Shown piece by piece: positions 7,829-15,917 of a stretch of DNA of 64,000 nt. Both the position numbers and the translations under genes were made by a program. Origin of the DNA: Bifidobacterium aerophilum (GTDB lineage: Bacteria > Actinomycetota > Actinomycetes > Actinomycetales > Bifidobacteriaceae); assembly GCF_010667685.1 (NCBI RefSeq), contig NZ_WHZW01000015.1:27265-91264 (forward strand). The letters run 5' to 3'. The notes beneath the pieces are model-generated. The model had not been told where the DNA came from. It did not search any database and was given only the letters and a program-made list of their open reading frames with translations. How positions within the stretch are numbered: position 1 is the stretch's first letter; each line of letters begins with the position of its first letter.

Positions 7829-8941
7829 TTATTCCTTCGCCACCGCGTCGATCGCGTCGGTGTACAGCACGCTCGAGTAGTCGCCGCTCACGGTGTCGAG
7901 GCTGCCCTGCGTCTTGAGGAATTCGGCGGTGGCCTTGAAGATGCCGGGCAGCTGGCCGTGGAAGATGTCGCTCTGGTCCTTGGCCTGCGGGTACGTGTAG
8001 CCGGCGAACTGCTGCTTGACGTCGTCAACCGAGTTGCCGAGGATCGTGGAGATCGATTCGGCGGAGGATGCCTCGTCGCTGGAGATCAGTCCGGTCGCGT
8101 AATTCTCGACCGCGGTCCACGTTTCCATCACGTCCGGGTTGGCCTTGATGAACGCGTCGGTCGCGAGTTCCATGTCGTAGGTCGCGGATCCGGTTTTCGC
8201 GGTCGCCGCGCTTGACGTGACGATCGTTCCGCCGTCGGCCTTGAGCGTGCTCAGGACCGGATCCCACACCCACGCCGCGTCGATCTCGCCGCGCGTCCAC
8301 GCGGCCGACATCTTGTCCGGGTCGAGGTTGATCAGGTGCACGCTTGTCTCGTTCATGCCGGCGTTGTGCAGCGCGGACAGCAGCGAGAAGTGCGAGGTCG
8401 AGCCGAACGGCACGGCGATGTTCTTGCCGGCGAGGTCCTTGATGGACTGGTAGTCGCCGCCGCGCGCGACGAGCGATTCCGCGTCGCCGATGATGTCGTG
8501 GATCCAGACGACCTTGACCGGCAGGTTGAGCGGGGCGGATGCGGCGCGCACGGCCGGCGACGATCCGGCCAGGCCGATGTCGAGCGAATTCGAGCCGAAC
8601 GCCTGGATGACGTCGCCGCCGGAGTTGAACTGACTCCACTGGATCGTCGCGTTCGGCAGGCAGGCTTCGAGCAGTCCCTTGTCCTTGACGATCAGGTCGG
8701 CGTTCGGGATGGCCTGCCATGCGATGCGCACGGTGCCGGTGAACTTCTCGTTCTTGGCCGATTCGACCGGACATGCGGTGACGGTCGCGCCGGACGTGTT
8801 GCCGACGAGTTCGTCGGCGGTCGGCATTTTCGCGCAGGCTGTGACGCCGGTCAGCGTCGCGCCGGCGAGCAGCGCGGCCGCGGCTCGGCGGATGACGGTA
8901 CGTCGTGTGGCGGCGGAGGTACGTACGTTCTCGTTCATCAT
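7829..8941 (-). CDS. ABC transporter substrate-binding lipoprotein, taurine/sulfonate type
   Basis: This protein captures the substrate outside the membrane for the importer encoded on either side. The 370-residue product starts with an Arg-rich n-region (RRTVIRR, Tat-like), a short hydrophobic stretch and a lipobox LTGVTAC with Cys36, so it should be a lipoprotein. The mature part has the SsuA/TauA fold: early VRIAWQAIPNADLIVKDKG, then LDIGLAGSSPAVRA and GKNIAVPFGSTSHFSLL. The start may be the second ATG (8938), because GAGAGG sits rather close to the first. The gene lies between permease (9049) and ATPase (7777) in the predicted taurine operon. Confidence 0.87.
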   Translation of the reverse strand: MMNENVRTSAATRRTVIRRAAAALLAGATLTGVTACAKMPTADELVGNTSGATVTACPVESAKNEKFTGTVRIAWQAIPNADLIVKDKGLLEACLPNATIQWSQFNSGGDVIQAFGSNSLDIGLAGSSPAVRAASAPLNLPVKVVWIHDIIGDAESLVARGGDYQSIKDLAGKNIAVPFGSTSHFSLLSALHNAGMNETSVHLINLDPDKMSAAWTRGEIDAAWVWDPVLSTLKADGGTIVTSSAATAKTGSATYDMELATDAFIKANPDVMETWTAVENYATGLISSDEASSAESISTILGNSVDDVKQQFAGYTYPQAKDQSDIFHGQLPGIFKATAEFLKTQGSLDTVSGDYSSVLYTDAIDAVAKE

Positions 8942-8952
8942 GGTTCCTCTCT

Positions 8953-9045
8953 ACGTTCGCTCGGGTTGCGTTCGCCTAGGTTACGTTCACTCAGACCGAC
9001 CGGATACGCGGCAGCCGGATACGCGGCAGCCGGATACGCGGCAGC
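8953..9045. repeat. two adjacent triplets of 15-bp tandem repeats
   Basis: Three imperfect 15-bp units (ACGTTCGCTCGGGTT and variants) span 8953-8997, and three exact units of CGGATACGCGGCAGC span 9001-9045. They occupy the gap between the permease stop (9049) and the binding-protein start (8941). Unit number could vary by slippage and alter the spacing or RNA structure between the two cistrons. Confidence 0.7.
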
Positions 9046-9048
9046 CGG

Positions 9049-9990
9049 TTATTCCTTGCCGACCCACGGCGTCACCAGATGCGTGATGCCGAGGATGAGC
9101 CAGTCGAGCAGCAGCGCGGCGATGCCGATCACGAAAATGCAGGCGATGGTCAGCGGCGTGTTCAGTTCGGTGCCGGACAGGTACGCGAGCGCGCCGATGC
9201 CAGGGATGCCGTTGTTGAGTTCGGCCGCGACGACGGTGGTCCAAGCGAAGCCGACCGCGAGGCGGATGCCGTTCATGATGGACGGCAGCGCGCTCGGGAA
9301 CACGACGAACAGGAACGCCTTGGGCCGCGATGCGCCGAGCGAGAGCGCCGAGTTGACGCGGTCGCGGTTCACGCCGTTGATGCCGTCCACCGTGGCGAGC
9401 ACGATCGGCGGGAACGCGGCGAGGAACAGCAGCCAGATCTTCGTGGTGTCGCCGATGCCGAACCAGACGATGAGCAGGCCGATGTAGCCGAGCGGCGGCA
9501 GGGCGCGGATGAAGTTGATGTACGGCAGGACGATGCGGTTGAGCCAGCCGATTTCAGCGAGGATGAAGCCGACGAGCACGCCGACGGCGATGCCGAGCAG
9601 CATGCCGATGCCGATGCGTTCGAGGCTGACGACCAGATGCTGCCACAGGAAGTACTGCTGTTCGCCGCACACGATGCGTGACGAGCCTTCCGAGGCCGGG
9701 CGGCAGCTGTTCGCTTCGACGAACGCGTCCCACACGGCCTTGGGGCCGGGCAGGTACAGCGAGTTGATGAGGTTCGCGGAGGTCGCACCCCACCAGACCG
9801 CGATCAGCAGCACGAGCGAGATGACCGGCTGGATTTTCTTCGACTGCATCCAGGCCGGCATCGGCTTGCGCTTGGCGGTTTTCTCGCTTTCCACGATCGC
9901 GGTGCCGGCGATCGCGGTGCCTGCCACGACCGGCGTATCCGGCGTCGTGGCCGTGCCGTCCGACGCGGTCGACGTTGTCTTTTCGCTCAT
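9049..9990 (-). CDS. ABC transporter permease, taurine/sulfonate type
   Basis: This is the membrane channel of the importer. The 313-residue product has an N-terminal Thr/Ala-rich cytosolic tail of about 50 residues and then about six membrane segments. It carries the coupling loop ALSLGASRPKAFLFVVFPSA, which matches the EAA motif of TauC/SsuC permeases. The start at 9990 has GAGAGGAA about 7 nt upstream. It lies 115 bp after the alcohol dehydrogenase stop, so it probably belongs to the same transcript, though a separate promoter in that gap is possible. The substrate is inferred from context. Confidence 0.88.
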   Translation of the reverse strand: MSEKTTSTASDGTATTPDTPVVAGTAIAGTAIVESEKTAKRKPMPAWMQSKKIQPVISLVLLIAVWWGATSANLINSLYLPGPKAVWDAFVEANSCRPASEGSSRIVCGEQQYFLWQHLVVSLERIGIGMLLGIAVGVLVGFILAEIGWLNRIVLPYINFIRALPPLGYIGLLIVWFGIGDTTKIWLLFLAAFPPIVLATVDGINGVNRDRVNSALSLGASRPKAFLFVVFPSALPSIMNGIRLAVGFAWTTVVAAELNNGIPGIGALAYLSGTELNTPLTIACIFVIGIAALLLDWLILGITHLVTPWVGKE

Positions 9991-10105
9991 GATCGTTCCT
10001 CTCTACATTCGCGTTGCCTTAGGTTTACGGCCGGCAACCGCCCGTTCGATTACGCAACGCGACCCGAATCGCTAACATCCCGTTTCCGTTGCGTTACGTA
10101 GTCGC

Positions 10106-11236
10106 TCAGTCCGTCGCCGCGAGGTGTTCGTACATGTCGCGCAGCATGTCGTCGGTGATCTCGACCGGGTTGTTGTACAGGTTCGGGTGCCGGCTGATGC
10201 GTACCAGATCGTCGATCTGCGATTCGGTCAGCTGCAGGTCCTTGAGTCCGGTACGCAGTCCGGTCTTGACTTTCAGATCGTGGATCGCGTCGGCCATCGC
10301 GTCGACGTCGTCGAATCCGATCGCCCGCGCGAACTCCTGCACGCGGCCGTGCTGCGCGTCCGCGTTGATTCTTGCGAACCAGTCGAGCGTCAGTCCGCAG
10401 GCCTCGCCGTGCGGGATCCCGTGGATGTTGGTCAGCGGGAACGAGCAGGCGTGCGACGACGTGGTCTTCGGCAGCGTGAACGCGAGTCCGGCGATCACCG
10501 ACGCCTCGCACATCTTCTGCCGCGCTTCGGCGTTGTCCGGCTCGGCCACGGCGATCGGCAGGTATTTGAAGACGAGCGGCGCGGCGTGGATCGCGCACGC
10601 GTCGCAGATCGGCTGGTGGCCCTTGCTCCAGTAGCCTTCGATCGCCTGGCTGAGCACGTCCATGCCGCAGGACGCGGTGACGTGCGGCGGGACGGAGTAC
10701 GTCAGTTCGGGGTCGATGATCGCGACGGACGGGAAGAATCCGTCGGAGACGATCGGCGCCTTCTTGCCGAGCGCACGGTTGGTGAGCACGGAAACGCAGG
10801 TGACCTCGCTGCCGGTGCCGGCGGTGGTCGGCACGGCGATCAGCGGCAGATGGTCGAGCGGCATCGGCTTGCCGGTGCCGTGATAGTCGGCGATCGAATC
10901 GTTCGTCAACGCGATGCTGGCCGCGGCTTTCGCGAGATCCATCGCACTGCCGCCGCCCATCGCGACGACGAACCTGAGGTGCTTCTCGCGGATGATCGCG
11001 GCGGCCGCGTCGACCTCGGTCACGTCCGGGTTCGGCGAGAATGCGGAGAAGACCTCGGCAAGCGCGCCGTCGGATTCCTTGACGAGCCGGGCGGCCGTGC
11101 CGTCGTGCACGAAATGGTCGGATGTGACGAGCAGGCCGCCTTCGGTCAGGCCCAGGTCCGCTGCGACGTCCTTGATCTCGCGCACGCGGCCGTTGCCGAA
11201 GCGGATCGCGACCGGCTGCTCATAATCCCACAGCAT
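10106..11236 (-). CDS. tauF: metal-dependent alcohol dehydrogenase, probable sulfoacetaldehyde reductase
   Basis: The predicted reaction is NAD(P)H-dependent reduction of sulfoacetaldehyde to isethionate. The 376-residue product is a group III (iron-type) alcohol dehydrogenase. It has the nucleotide motif GGGSAMD (94-100), the VPTTAGTGSEVT segment, a metal ligand in GMDVLSQAIE (Asp193), and His ligands in the SHACSFPLTNIHGIPHGEACG region. The ATG at 11236 is preferred over an ATG 21 bp upstream because AGAAAGGA lies just before it. An equivalent enzyme beside a taurine aminotransferase has been characterised in Bifidobacterium kashiwanohense (TauF). The match here is by family and gene order. 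Other short-chain aldehydes are possible substrates. Confidence 0.78.
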   Translation of the reverse strand: MLWDYEQPVAIRFGNGRVREIKDVAADLGLTEGGLLVTSDHFVHDGTAARLVKESDGALAEVFSAFSPNPDVTEVDAAAAIIREKHLRFVVAMGGGSAMDLAKAAASIALTNDSIADYHGTGKPMPLDHLPLIAVPTTAGTGSEVTCVSVLTNRALGKKAPIVSDGFFPSVAIIDPELTYSVPPHVTASCGMDVLSQAIEGYWSKGHQPICDACAIHAAPLVFKYLPIAVAEPDNAEARQKMCEASVIAGLAFTLPKTTSSHACSFPLTNIHGIPHGEACGLTLDWFARINADAQHGRVQEFARAIGFDDVDAMADAIHDLKVKTGLRTGLKDLQLTESQIDDLVRISRHPNLYNNPVEITDDMLRDMYEHLAATD

Positions 11237-11260
11237 GATGTGTTTCCTTTCTTCCATCCT

Positions 11261-11281
11261 CTGCTCCCCCTATCAAGGGAG
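11261..11281. repeat. partial CCCCCT-type palindrome
   Basis: CTGCTCCCCCTATCAAGGGAGC is a truncated copy of the palindromic arm found complete at 11321 and 11386. It lies just upstream of the tauF ribosome-binding site. Confidence 0.55.
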
Positions 11282-11320
11282 CGATCCCGTATCCGCTACG
11301 TCCGCCGCATGTACCACGGC

Positions 11321-11432
11321 TGCGCCCCCTATCAGGGGGAGCTGTCAGCCTTGGCTGACTGAGGGGGTTCGAACGTGACGGCATTGACCCCCTCAGTCTG
11401 CTTCACAGCCAGCTCCCCCTGGCAGGAGGCGC
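11321..11432. repeat. inverted pair of CCCCCT-type palindromic repeats
   Basis: One copy (11321-11370) reads GCCCCCTATCAGGGGGAGC through to CTGACTGAGGGGGTTC. The second (11386-11432) is its inverted partner, from GACCCCCTCAGTC to CTCCCCCTGGCAGGAGGCG. Together they can form a stem of about 46 bp around a 15-nt loop. They occupy the 239-bp gap between the aminotransferase stop and tauF, where they could attenuate or protect the polycistronic RNA. Confidence 0.75.
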
Positions 11433-11475
11433 AAGTGACTATGGCAGAACGGCCGAGAGCCTAGGCCGTCATCGT

Positions 11476-12837
11476 TCAGTCGCAGAAGTTCTCGTCCACC
11501 CAGGTGAGCACCTCGTCCACCTTCGGCAGTTCGGCCTTGAGCTCCTCTGCGGTGATCGTCAGCGGCGGGCAGATGTTCACGTTCGTCTCGCGGCCGAACG
11601 TGAGGAATCCCTTGTCCTTGAGCGCGCCCATGATCTTGCCCATCACCGGGTTCGCGGTGTGGTACGGGCTCATCAGCTCGCGCGTCTCCTTGTTCTTGAC
11701 GATCGTCATCGCGGCGAACAGGCCGATGCAGCGGGACTCGCCCACGCACTTGTGCTTGGCTTCCATCTCTTCGAGGAACGGCTTCAGGATGCCTTCCATC
11801 TCCATGACGTGCCCGGCGATGTCGTGCTCGACGTAGTAGTTCACGGCGGCGACGCCCGCGGCGCAGGCCAGCGTGTGGCCGGAGTAGGTCAGGCCGCACT
11901 GCAGGACGTGGTCGGTGAAGTAGTCGGAGACCTTCTTGGAGACGACCACGCCGCCGAGCGGCACGTAGCCGCAGGTGACGCCCTTCGCGAACGTGAAGAT
12001 GTCGGGCTTGATGTCGAAGTTCTGCCACGCGAACATCTTGCCGGTGCGGCACCAGCCGGCCATGACCTCGTCGCAGATCATGAGGATGCCGTACTTGTCG
12101 CACAGCGCGCGCACGCCTTCCATGTAACCGTCCGGCGGCAGGATCACGCCGTTCGCGCCGACGATCGACTCCATGAGGATCGCGGCCACGTTGTCCGGGT
12201 TCTCGTAGATGAGCTGGTCTTCGAGGCGCTTGAGGTACAGCGCGGTGACCTTGGCGTCGTCCTTGCCGCGTTCGAAGCCGTCCTCGTACATGTTCGGGTT
12301 CATGAAGTGCACGAAGCTCGGGGCCGCACCGCCCGCCTCGGAGGCGAAGCGACGCCAGTCGCCGGACGCGAACGAGGCGCCAAGGGTGGAGCCGTGGTAG
12401 GAGCGGTAGCAGCTGAAGATCTTCTCGCGGCCGGTCACCATACGGGCCATCTTGATCGCGTTCTCGTTGGAGTCGGCGCCGCCGTTGGTGAAGAACACGC
12501 GCTGGTAGAAGTCGGGGCCGGCGAGGTCGACGATCATCTTGGCGAGCTTCGACTTCGGTTCGGACGCGTAGGCGGGGGCCATGAAGCACATCTTGTCGGC
12601 CTGGTCCTTGATCGCGTCCACGATTTCGGGCAGTTCGTGGCCGAGGTTGGAGCACACGAGCAGCGACGACATGTCGGCGTACTTGTTGCCGTCGTAGTCG
12701 TACACGTAGATGCCCTTGGCGGACTTGACTGGCATGACCGGCTCGCCCTGCTTGTGCCACGACTGCATCACGTATTCGCGGTGCAGTTCGGCCACTTCGT
12801 CGCCGGTCAGTTCCTTGGTCGCCAGTGATTCGCTCAT
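11476..12837 (-). CDS. toa: class III aminotransferase, probable taurine:2-oxoglutarate aminotransferase
   Basis: The predicted role is moving the amino group of taurine to 2-oxoglutarate (giving glutamate) and releasing sulfoacetaldehyde. The 453-residue product is a PLP fold-type I class III enzyme. It shows FFTNGGADSNENAIKMAR (PLP phosphate region), the cofactor Asp256 in ICDEVMAGW, and the Schiff-base Lys285 in FTFAKGVTCGY. The start at 12837 has GAAAGGAC about 8 nt upstream. Its neighbours are the reductase, importer, PucR regulator and TauE exporter, which match a taurine-to-isethionate route. Taurine:pyruvate or another omega-amine specificity would look the same at this level. Confidence 0.8.
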   Translation of the reverse strand: MSESLATKELTGDEVAELHREYVMQSWHKQGEPVMPVKSAKGIYVYDYDGNKYADMSSLLVCSNLGHELPEIVDAIKDQADKMCFMAPAYASEPKSKLAKMIVDLAGPDFYQRVFFTNGGADSNENAIKMARMVTGREKIFSCYRSYHGSTLGASFASGDWRRFASEAGGAAPSFVHFMNPNMYEDGFERGKDDAKVTALYLKRLEDQLIYENPDNVAAILMESIVGANGVILPPDGYMEGVRALCDKYGILMICDEVMAGWCRTGKMFAWQNFDIKPDIFTFAKGVTCGYVPLGGVVVSKKVSDYFTDHVLQCGLTYSGHTLACAAGVAAVNYYVEHDIAGHVMEMEGILKPFLEEMEAKHKCVGESRCIGLFAAMTIVKNKETRELMSPYHTANPVMGKIMGALKDKGFLTFGRETNVNICPPLTITAEELKAELPKVDEVLTWVDENFCD

Positions 12838-12952
12838 CGTCTCGTCCTTTCGGTTGCGGCCGTTGGAGCGTTCGGACGTTCAGTGCGTTCGGTGCGGTTG
12901 CGGCCGGTTGGTGATGCCGGATGGATGAGACGGAAACGTGCGCTATGTGTGC

Positions 12953-13127
12953 ACGATACACAATCGAAACATTTCCCGCGAGTTATGCACGGTGATTGTT
13001 GCGACGGTCATCCGTTCGGCAACTGCCCGAAATCCTTGTGGATTCCGTGATTGCTTTGCAGTCTACGAGCGAATGATCGTCCGATCTATATTGTGCGACC
13101 TAAACCTGATTGTGCTCCGGCACAATC
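12953..13127. promoter_or_regulatory. ATTGTGC-type repeats upstream of the aminotransferase
   Basis: The 329-bp gap between the regulator stop and the aminotransferase start contains a perfect inverted repeat GATTGTGC-TCCG-GCACAATC (13108-13127), a further ATTGTGCGAC at about 13090, and a related ACACAATCG near 12955. The spacing and recurrence fit operators for the PucR-type regulator encoded just upstream. The 13108 hairpin could alternatively end the regulator transcript. Confidence 0.45.
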
Positions 13128-13166
13128 GACGGTCAGCGTTGGCCGGCGGCGGTCAGGCCAGCCGTA

Positions 13167-14417
13167 TCAGCAGTCGAGGATCTCGCGCACCTGCAGCCCG
13201 ACCGACAGGAACTCGCGCGTGCGGAAATCGGACAGGTTCACGCCGAGGATGTCCTCGATCTTGTTGAGCTGGTAGCTCACCGTGTTGCGGTGCACGAACA
13301 GCCGTTCCGCGGTCTCCTTGACCGAACCGGAGAATTGGAAGTACGTGCGCAGCGTCTCGGTCAGTTCGGTGCCGTTGACGCGGTCGTATTCGACGAGCGG
13401 GCCGATGCTGTCGCGATAGTAGTCGTCGAGGATGTCGCGGTCGGCGATGGCGAGCAGCAGTTTGTCGACGCCGGAATTGTCGTACAGCGCGACTTCACCG
13501 GCACGGTTGCGCAAGTGTTGCAAACGTTCGAGTTTAAGGGCCTGATGATAGCTTTTGCCGATGCACCGCGCGGATTTCGTCACCTTGCCGACGCCGATGT
13601 ACGTGCGGTCGAGCGTCGCGTCGCGCTGACGGATGGCCGCGATCATCTCACGTACCATCATCTCGACCTGTTCGACCGTGTACCTCGCGAAGACCAGCAC
13701 CAGCCGGTCCTCGATGTGTACGACGGCCACGCGCCACTGGTTGCGGGTGACCAATGATTCGATCTCGCGCGTGTATTGCGCGATGCGGTCGACATCATGC
13801 CGTTTGCGGGTCGATTCGCCGGACGGTTTGCCTGATTGGCCGCCGGGCTGCCCACTGGACTGGGCACCGTCGGTTTCTTCGTCCGGCTCGGCGCACGCGC
13901 TGAACACGGCCACGCAATAGTTCCAGTCCTTGCCGAAACCGGACTGTTCGAGATACTCGAGATACATCTCCTCACGATCGGGGTGGAAGATCGCGTTCTC
14001 GAGCGCGGCGGCAAGTTCCATGCTGTGCTTCTCGCTCATGGTGATCGCGAGGCTGAAACTGTGCATGATCTGCGCCATGTGCACGCTCCACGGCACCTTG
14101 AACAGCGGAAAATCATGCTCGTCGCAGAAGCGGATCGCGTCCGGGCTGATCTGGTGGATGAACGGGCCGATGTTCACCACCGCCGCCGACGCGCCGGAGT
14201 CGTACGCGCTTTTCAGCAATCCCGGCAGATCCTCCTGCGTCTCCAATCCGATGCCGGTCGTGAACGTGACCTCTTGGCCTTCGAGGAAGCCCGCGATCTC
14301 CTCGTTCTCGACCATGTGCACCCAGCGCACGGGCCGTTCGAGGCCATTACGCCCGGCCACAAGCGTCAGATCATGGTCGTTGGCCTGTTCCACCAGCTCC
14401 TTGAGCCGAACCGTCAT
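13167..14417 (-). CDS. PucR/CdaR-type transcriptional regulator
   Basis: This is the probable regulator of the taurine cluster. The 416-residue product has an N-terminal PucR domain (LVAGRNGLERPVRWVHMVENEEIAGFLEGQ, residues about 19-50, given here by its ends LVAGRNG and FLEGQ). A middle GGDEF-like or linker region follows, with a Ser/Gly/Gln-rich patch, and then a C-terminal helix-turn-helix of the PucR type (SVKETAERLFVHRNTVSYQL, about residues 362-381). The start at 14417 has AAGGAGG upstream. It is 15 bp downstream of the exporter gene and 329 bp upstream of the aminotransferase. Its effector is unknown; taurine or sulfoacetaldehyde are guesses from context. Confidence 0.86.
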   Translation of the reverse strand: MTVRLKELVEQANDHDLTLVAGRNGLERPVRWVHMVENEEIAGFLEGQEVTFTTGIGLETQEDLPGLLKSAYDSGASAAVVNIGPFIHQISPDAIRFCDEHDFPLFKVPWSVHMAQIMHSFSLAITMSEKHSMELAAALENAIFHPDREEMYLEYLEQSGFGKDWNYCVAVFSACAEPDEETDGAQSSGQPGGQSGKPSGESTRKRHDVDRIAQYTREIESLVTRNQWRVAVVHIEDRLVLVFARYTVEQVEMMVREMIAAIRQRDATLDRTYIGVGKVTKSARCIGKSYHQALKLERLQHLRNRAGEVALYDNSGVDKLLLAIADRDILDDYYRDSIGPLVEYDRVNGTELTETLRTYFQFSGSVKETAERLFVHRNTVSYQLNKIEDILGVNLSDFRTREFLSVGLQVREILDC

Positions 14418-14432
14418 CGGGAATCCTCCTTG

Positions 14433-15152
14433 TCACAGCACGATCGACGCGCCGGAGATCACCAGCAGTATATACGTCAGTACCAAGAACGCATGTTGGC
14501 TGACGTGTTTCTGCAAACGGTTCCCGATGATGATCGCCACGATCAGCGGCGGGACCGCGAACGCGCTGAGTACAAGCGTATGCGGCGTCATCGCGCCGGA
14601 TGCGCCCTGCTCGACGGCCATGAGCGAGTTGAGCGCGACCCATACGCACGCCATCGTCGCACGGAACTCGTTCTTGTCCTTGAGCGTGGCGGTCGCGTAG
14701 ATCACGAGCAGCGCGCCGCCGGAGATGAACATGCCGTGGATCACGCCGGCGGCGAGCGCGATGACGACGAGCAGCCAGCGCGGCGGATCGGTGCGGCTGG
14801 GGCGCAGCAGGTTTTTCAGGGCGATCACGATGATGAACAGGCCGTAGGCTTTTTGCAGCGGCGCGACCGGAAGCGCGGCGTACAGGGCGATGCCGGCGAC
14901 CATGCCGACGGCCATGAGTCCGACCATTTCGCCGAGGATGCGCCAGCGGATGTGCGCGCGATGCTGGATGCCGAGCCACAGGCATGCGAGCAGGGTGGTG
15001 AGGTTGAGGACGACTTTGGCGGCGTCGGTGCCGAGCAGCAGCATCGAAAACGGCATGGCCAGCACGGTGCCGGCGAATCCGGTGATCGCTTGGATCACGT
15101 TCGCAAGGAACAGCACGACCAAAAACAGCGCGTCGCGCATCGTCTCGCTCAT
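14433..15152 (-). CDS. tauE: TauE/SafE-family membrane exporter
   Basis: This is a candidate exporter for isethionate or another sulfonate end product. The 239-residue protein is almost wholly hydrophobic, with about eight predicted membrane segments. It shows family features in ITGFAGTVLAMPF near the N terminus and AGVIHGMFISGGALLVIY in the second half (the two repeated TauE halves). The ATG at 15152 is chosen because GGAGG lies 5 nt upstream; a GTG two codons earlier is less likely. It is the first gene of the minus-strand cluster. TauE/SafE proteins also export sulfite or act in unrelated pathways, so the substrate is inferred. Confidence 0.82.
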   Translation of the reverse strand: MSETMRDALFLVVLFLANVIQAITGFAGTVLAMPFSMLLLGTDAAKVVLNLTTLLACLWLGIQHRAHIRWRILGEMVGLMAVGMVAGIALYAALPVAPLQKAYGLFIIVIALKNLLRPSRTDPPRWLLVVIALAAGVIHGMFISGGALLVIYATATLKDKNEFRATMACVWVALNSLMAVEQGASGAMTPHTLVLSAFAVPPLIVAIIIGNRLQKHVSQHAFLVLTYILLVISGASIVL

Positions 15153-15336
15153 CGGCACCTCCGTATCGTCGACCCGTTGACCGGCATATCGGCACCACCG
15201 CCGCCAGCCCGGTAGATGCGCTTACGATACAGCCCCGATACGGCCGCCATGTAACGCCGGCGGACCGGCCGCGACGACAGCGGAATCGCGCTTCGCGAGG
15301 CATCATGCTCGCGCACAGTATCAGGATCGCGCCGCC

Positions 15337-15390
15337 GCGCCGCAATTTTGGAATCACGCGCGGCGCCGCAATTTCGGAGTCACGCTTCGC
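15337..15390. repeat. two direct repeats GCGCCGCAATTT-type
   Basis: GCGCCGCAATTTTGGAATCACGC and GCGCCGCAATTTCGGAGTCACGC lie head to tail immediately left of the MITE-like element. They have no coding potential. Confidence 0.6.
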
Positions 15391-15757
15391 GCGATGCCGT
15401 GTTGTTGGCGGCGCCGCCGCGCCGCGGTACCCCACCCGGCGCTTCGCGCCACCCTCCCCTCAAAGGGGAGGGAAATCCATGACTTTCGACGCTTTACGGC
15501 GCCCTACTACACCCCCTGTCGGAAAAGGGATCGTCGCATTTCTCGATCTTCGGGTTCTCTCTCCCCTGCCGAAAAAGGGATCGACAAAAAGGGATCGTCC
15601 CCTTCCCCGATCTTTGAGCTCTTCCCTCCCCTTTGAGGGGCGCGTGCTGCGTGCTGTTTTTGCGTTCAATATGCACTCCCTCCCCTATCAGGGGAGGGTG
15701 GCGGCGTAGCCGCCGGGTGGGGTACCGCGGCGCAAGCCGCCAACAACACAGCATCGC
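15391..15757. mobile_element. MITE-like element with ~82-bp terminal inverted repeats
   Basis: The left end (15391-15472) and right end (15676-15757) are near-perfect inverted copies, from GCGATGCYGTGTTGTTGGCG inward to the CTCCCCT-AGGGGAG palindrome. The 203-bp middle has no gene but carries three copies of AAAGGGATCG. No transposase is present, so it would need one in trans. Single copies of the same arm, without the partner, occur at 28558 and 63689. Target-site duplication was not evident. Confidence 0.6.
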
Positions 15758-15779
15758 CCGTGCCAAAAGCACGGGCGAT
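15753..15779 (-). terminator. hairpin at right end of the repeat element
   Basis: ATCGCCCGTGC-CAAAA-GCACGGGCGAT is a perfect 11-bp stem with a 5-nt loop. Confidence 0.5.
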
Positions 15780-15847
15780 TCCGTTCCGGCGAGCGTGCAG
15801 CGGACACTCCGTCAGCTGGTGAGCGTAGCTCGTTGGATAACGCGTGT

Positions 15848-15914
15848 GTCCGCAGTGCCGGGCGAGGTGCAGACGTATGTGATACTTCAAACCTCGCACG
15901 GTGCTGCGGACACT
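15848..15914 (-). terminator. long hairpin after ABC exporter operon
   Basis: A 23-bp imperfect stem joins 15848-15870 and 15892-15914 (GTGTCCGCAG.. with ..CTGCGGACAC). It sits 4 bp past the stop codon of the last exporter gene and is well placed to terminate or stabilise that transcript. Confidence 0.55.
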
Positions 15915-15917
15915 CCG

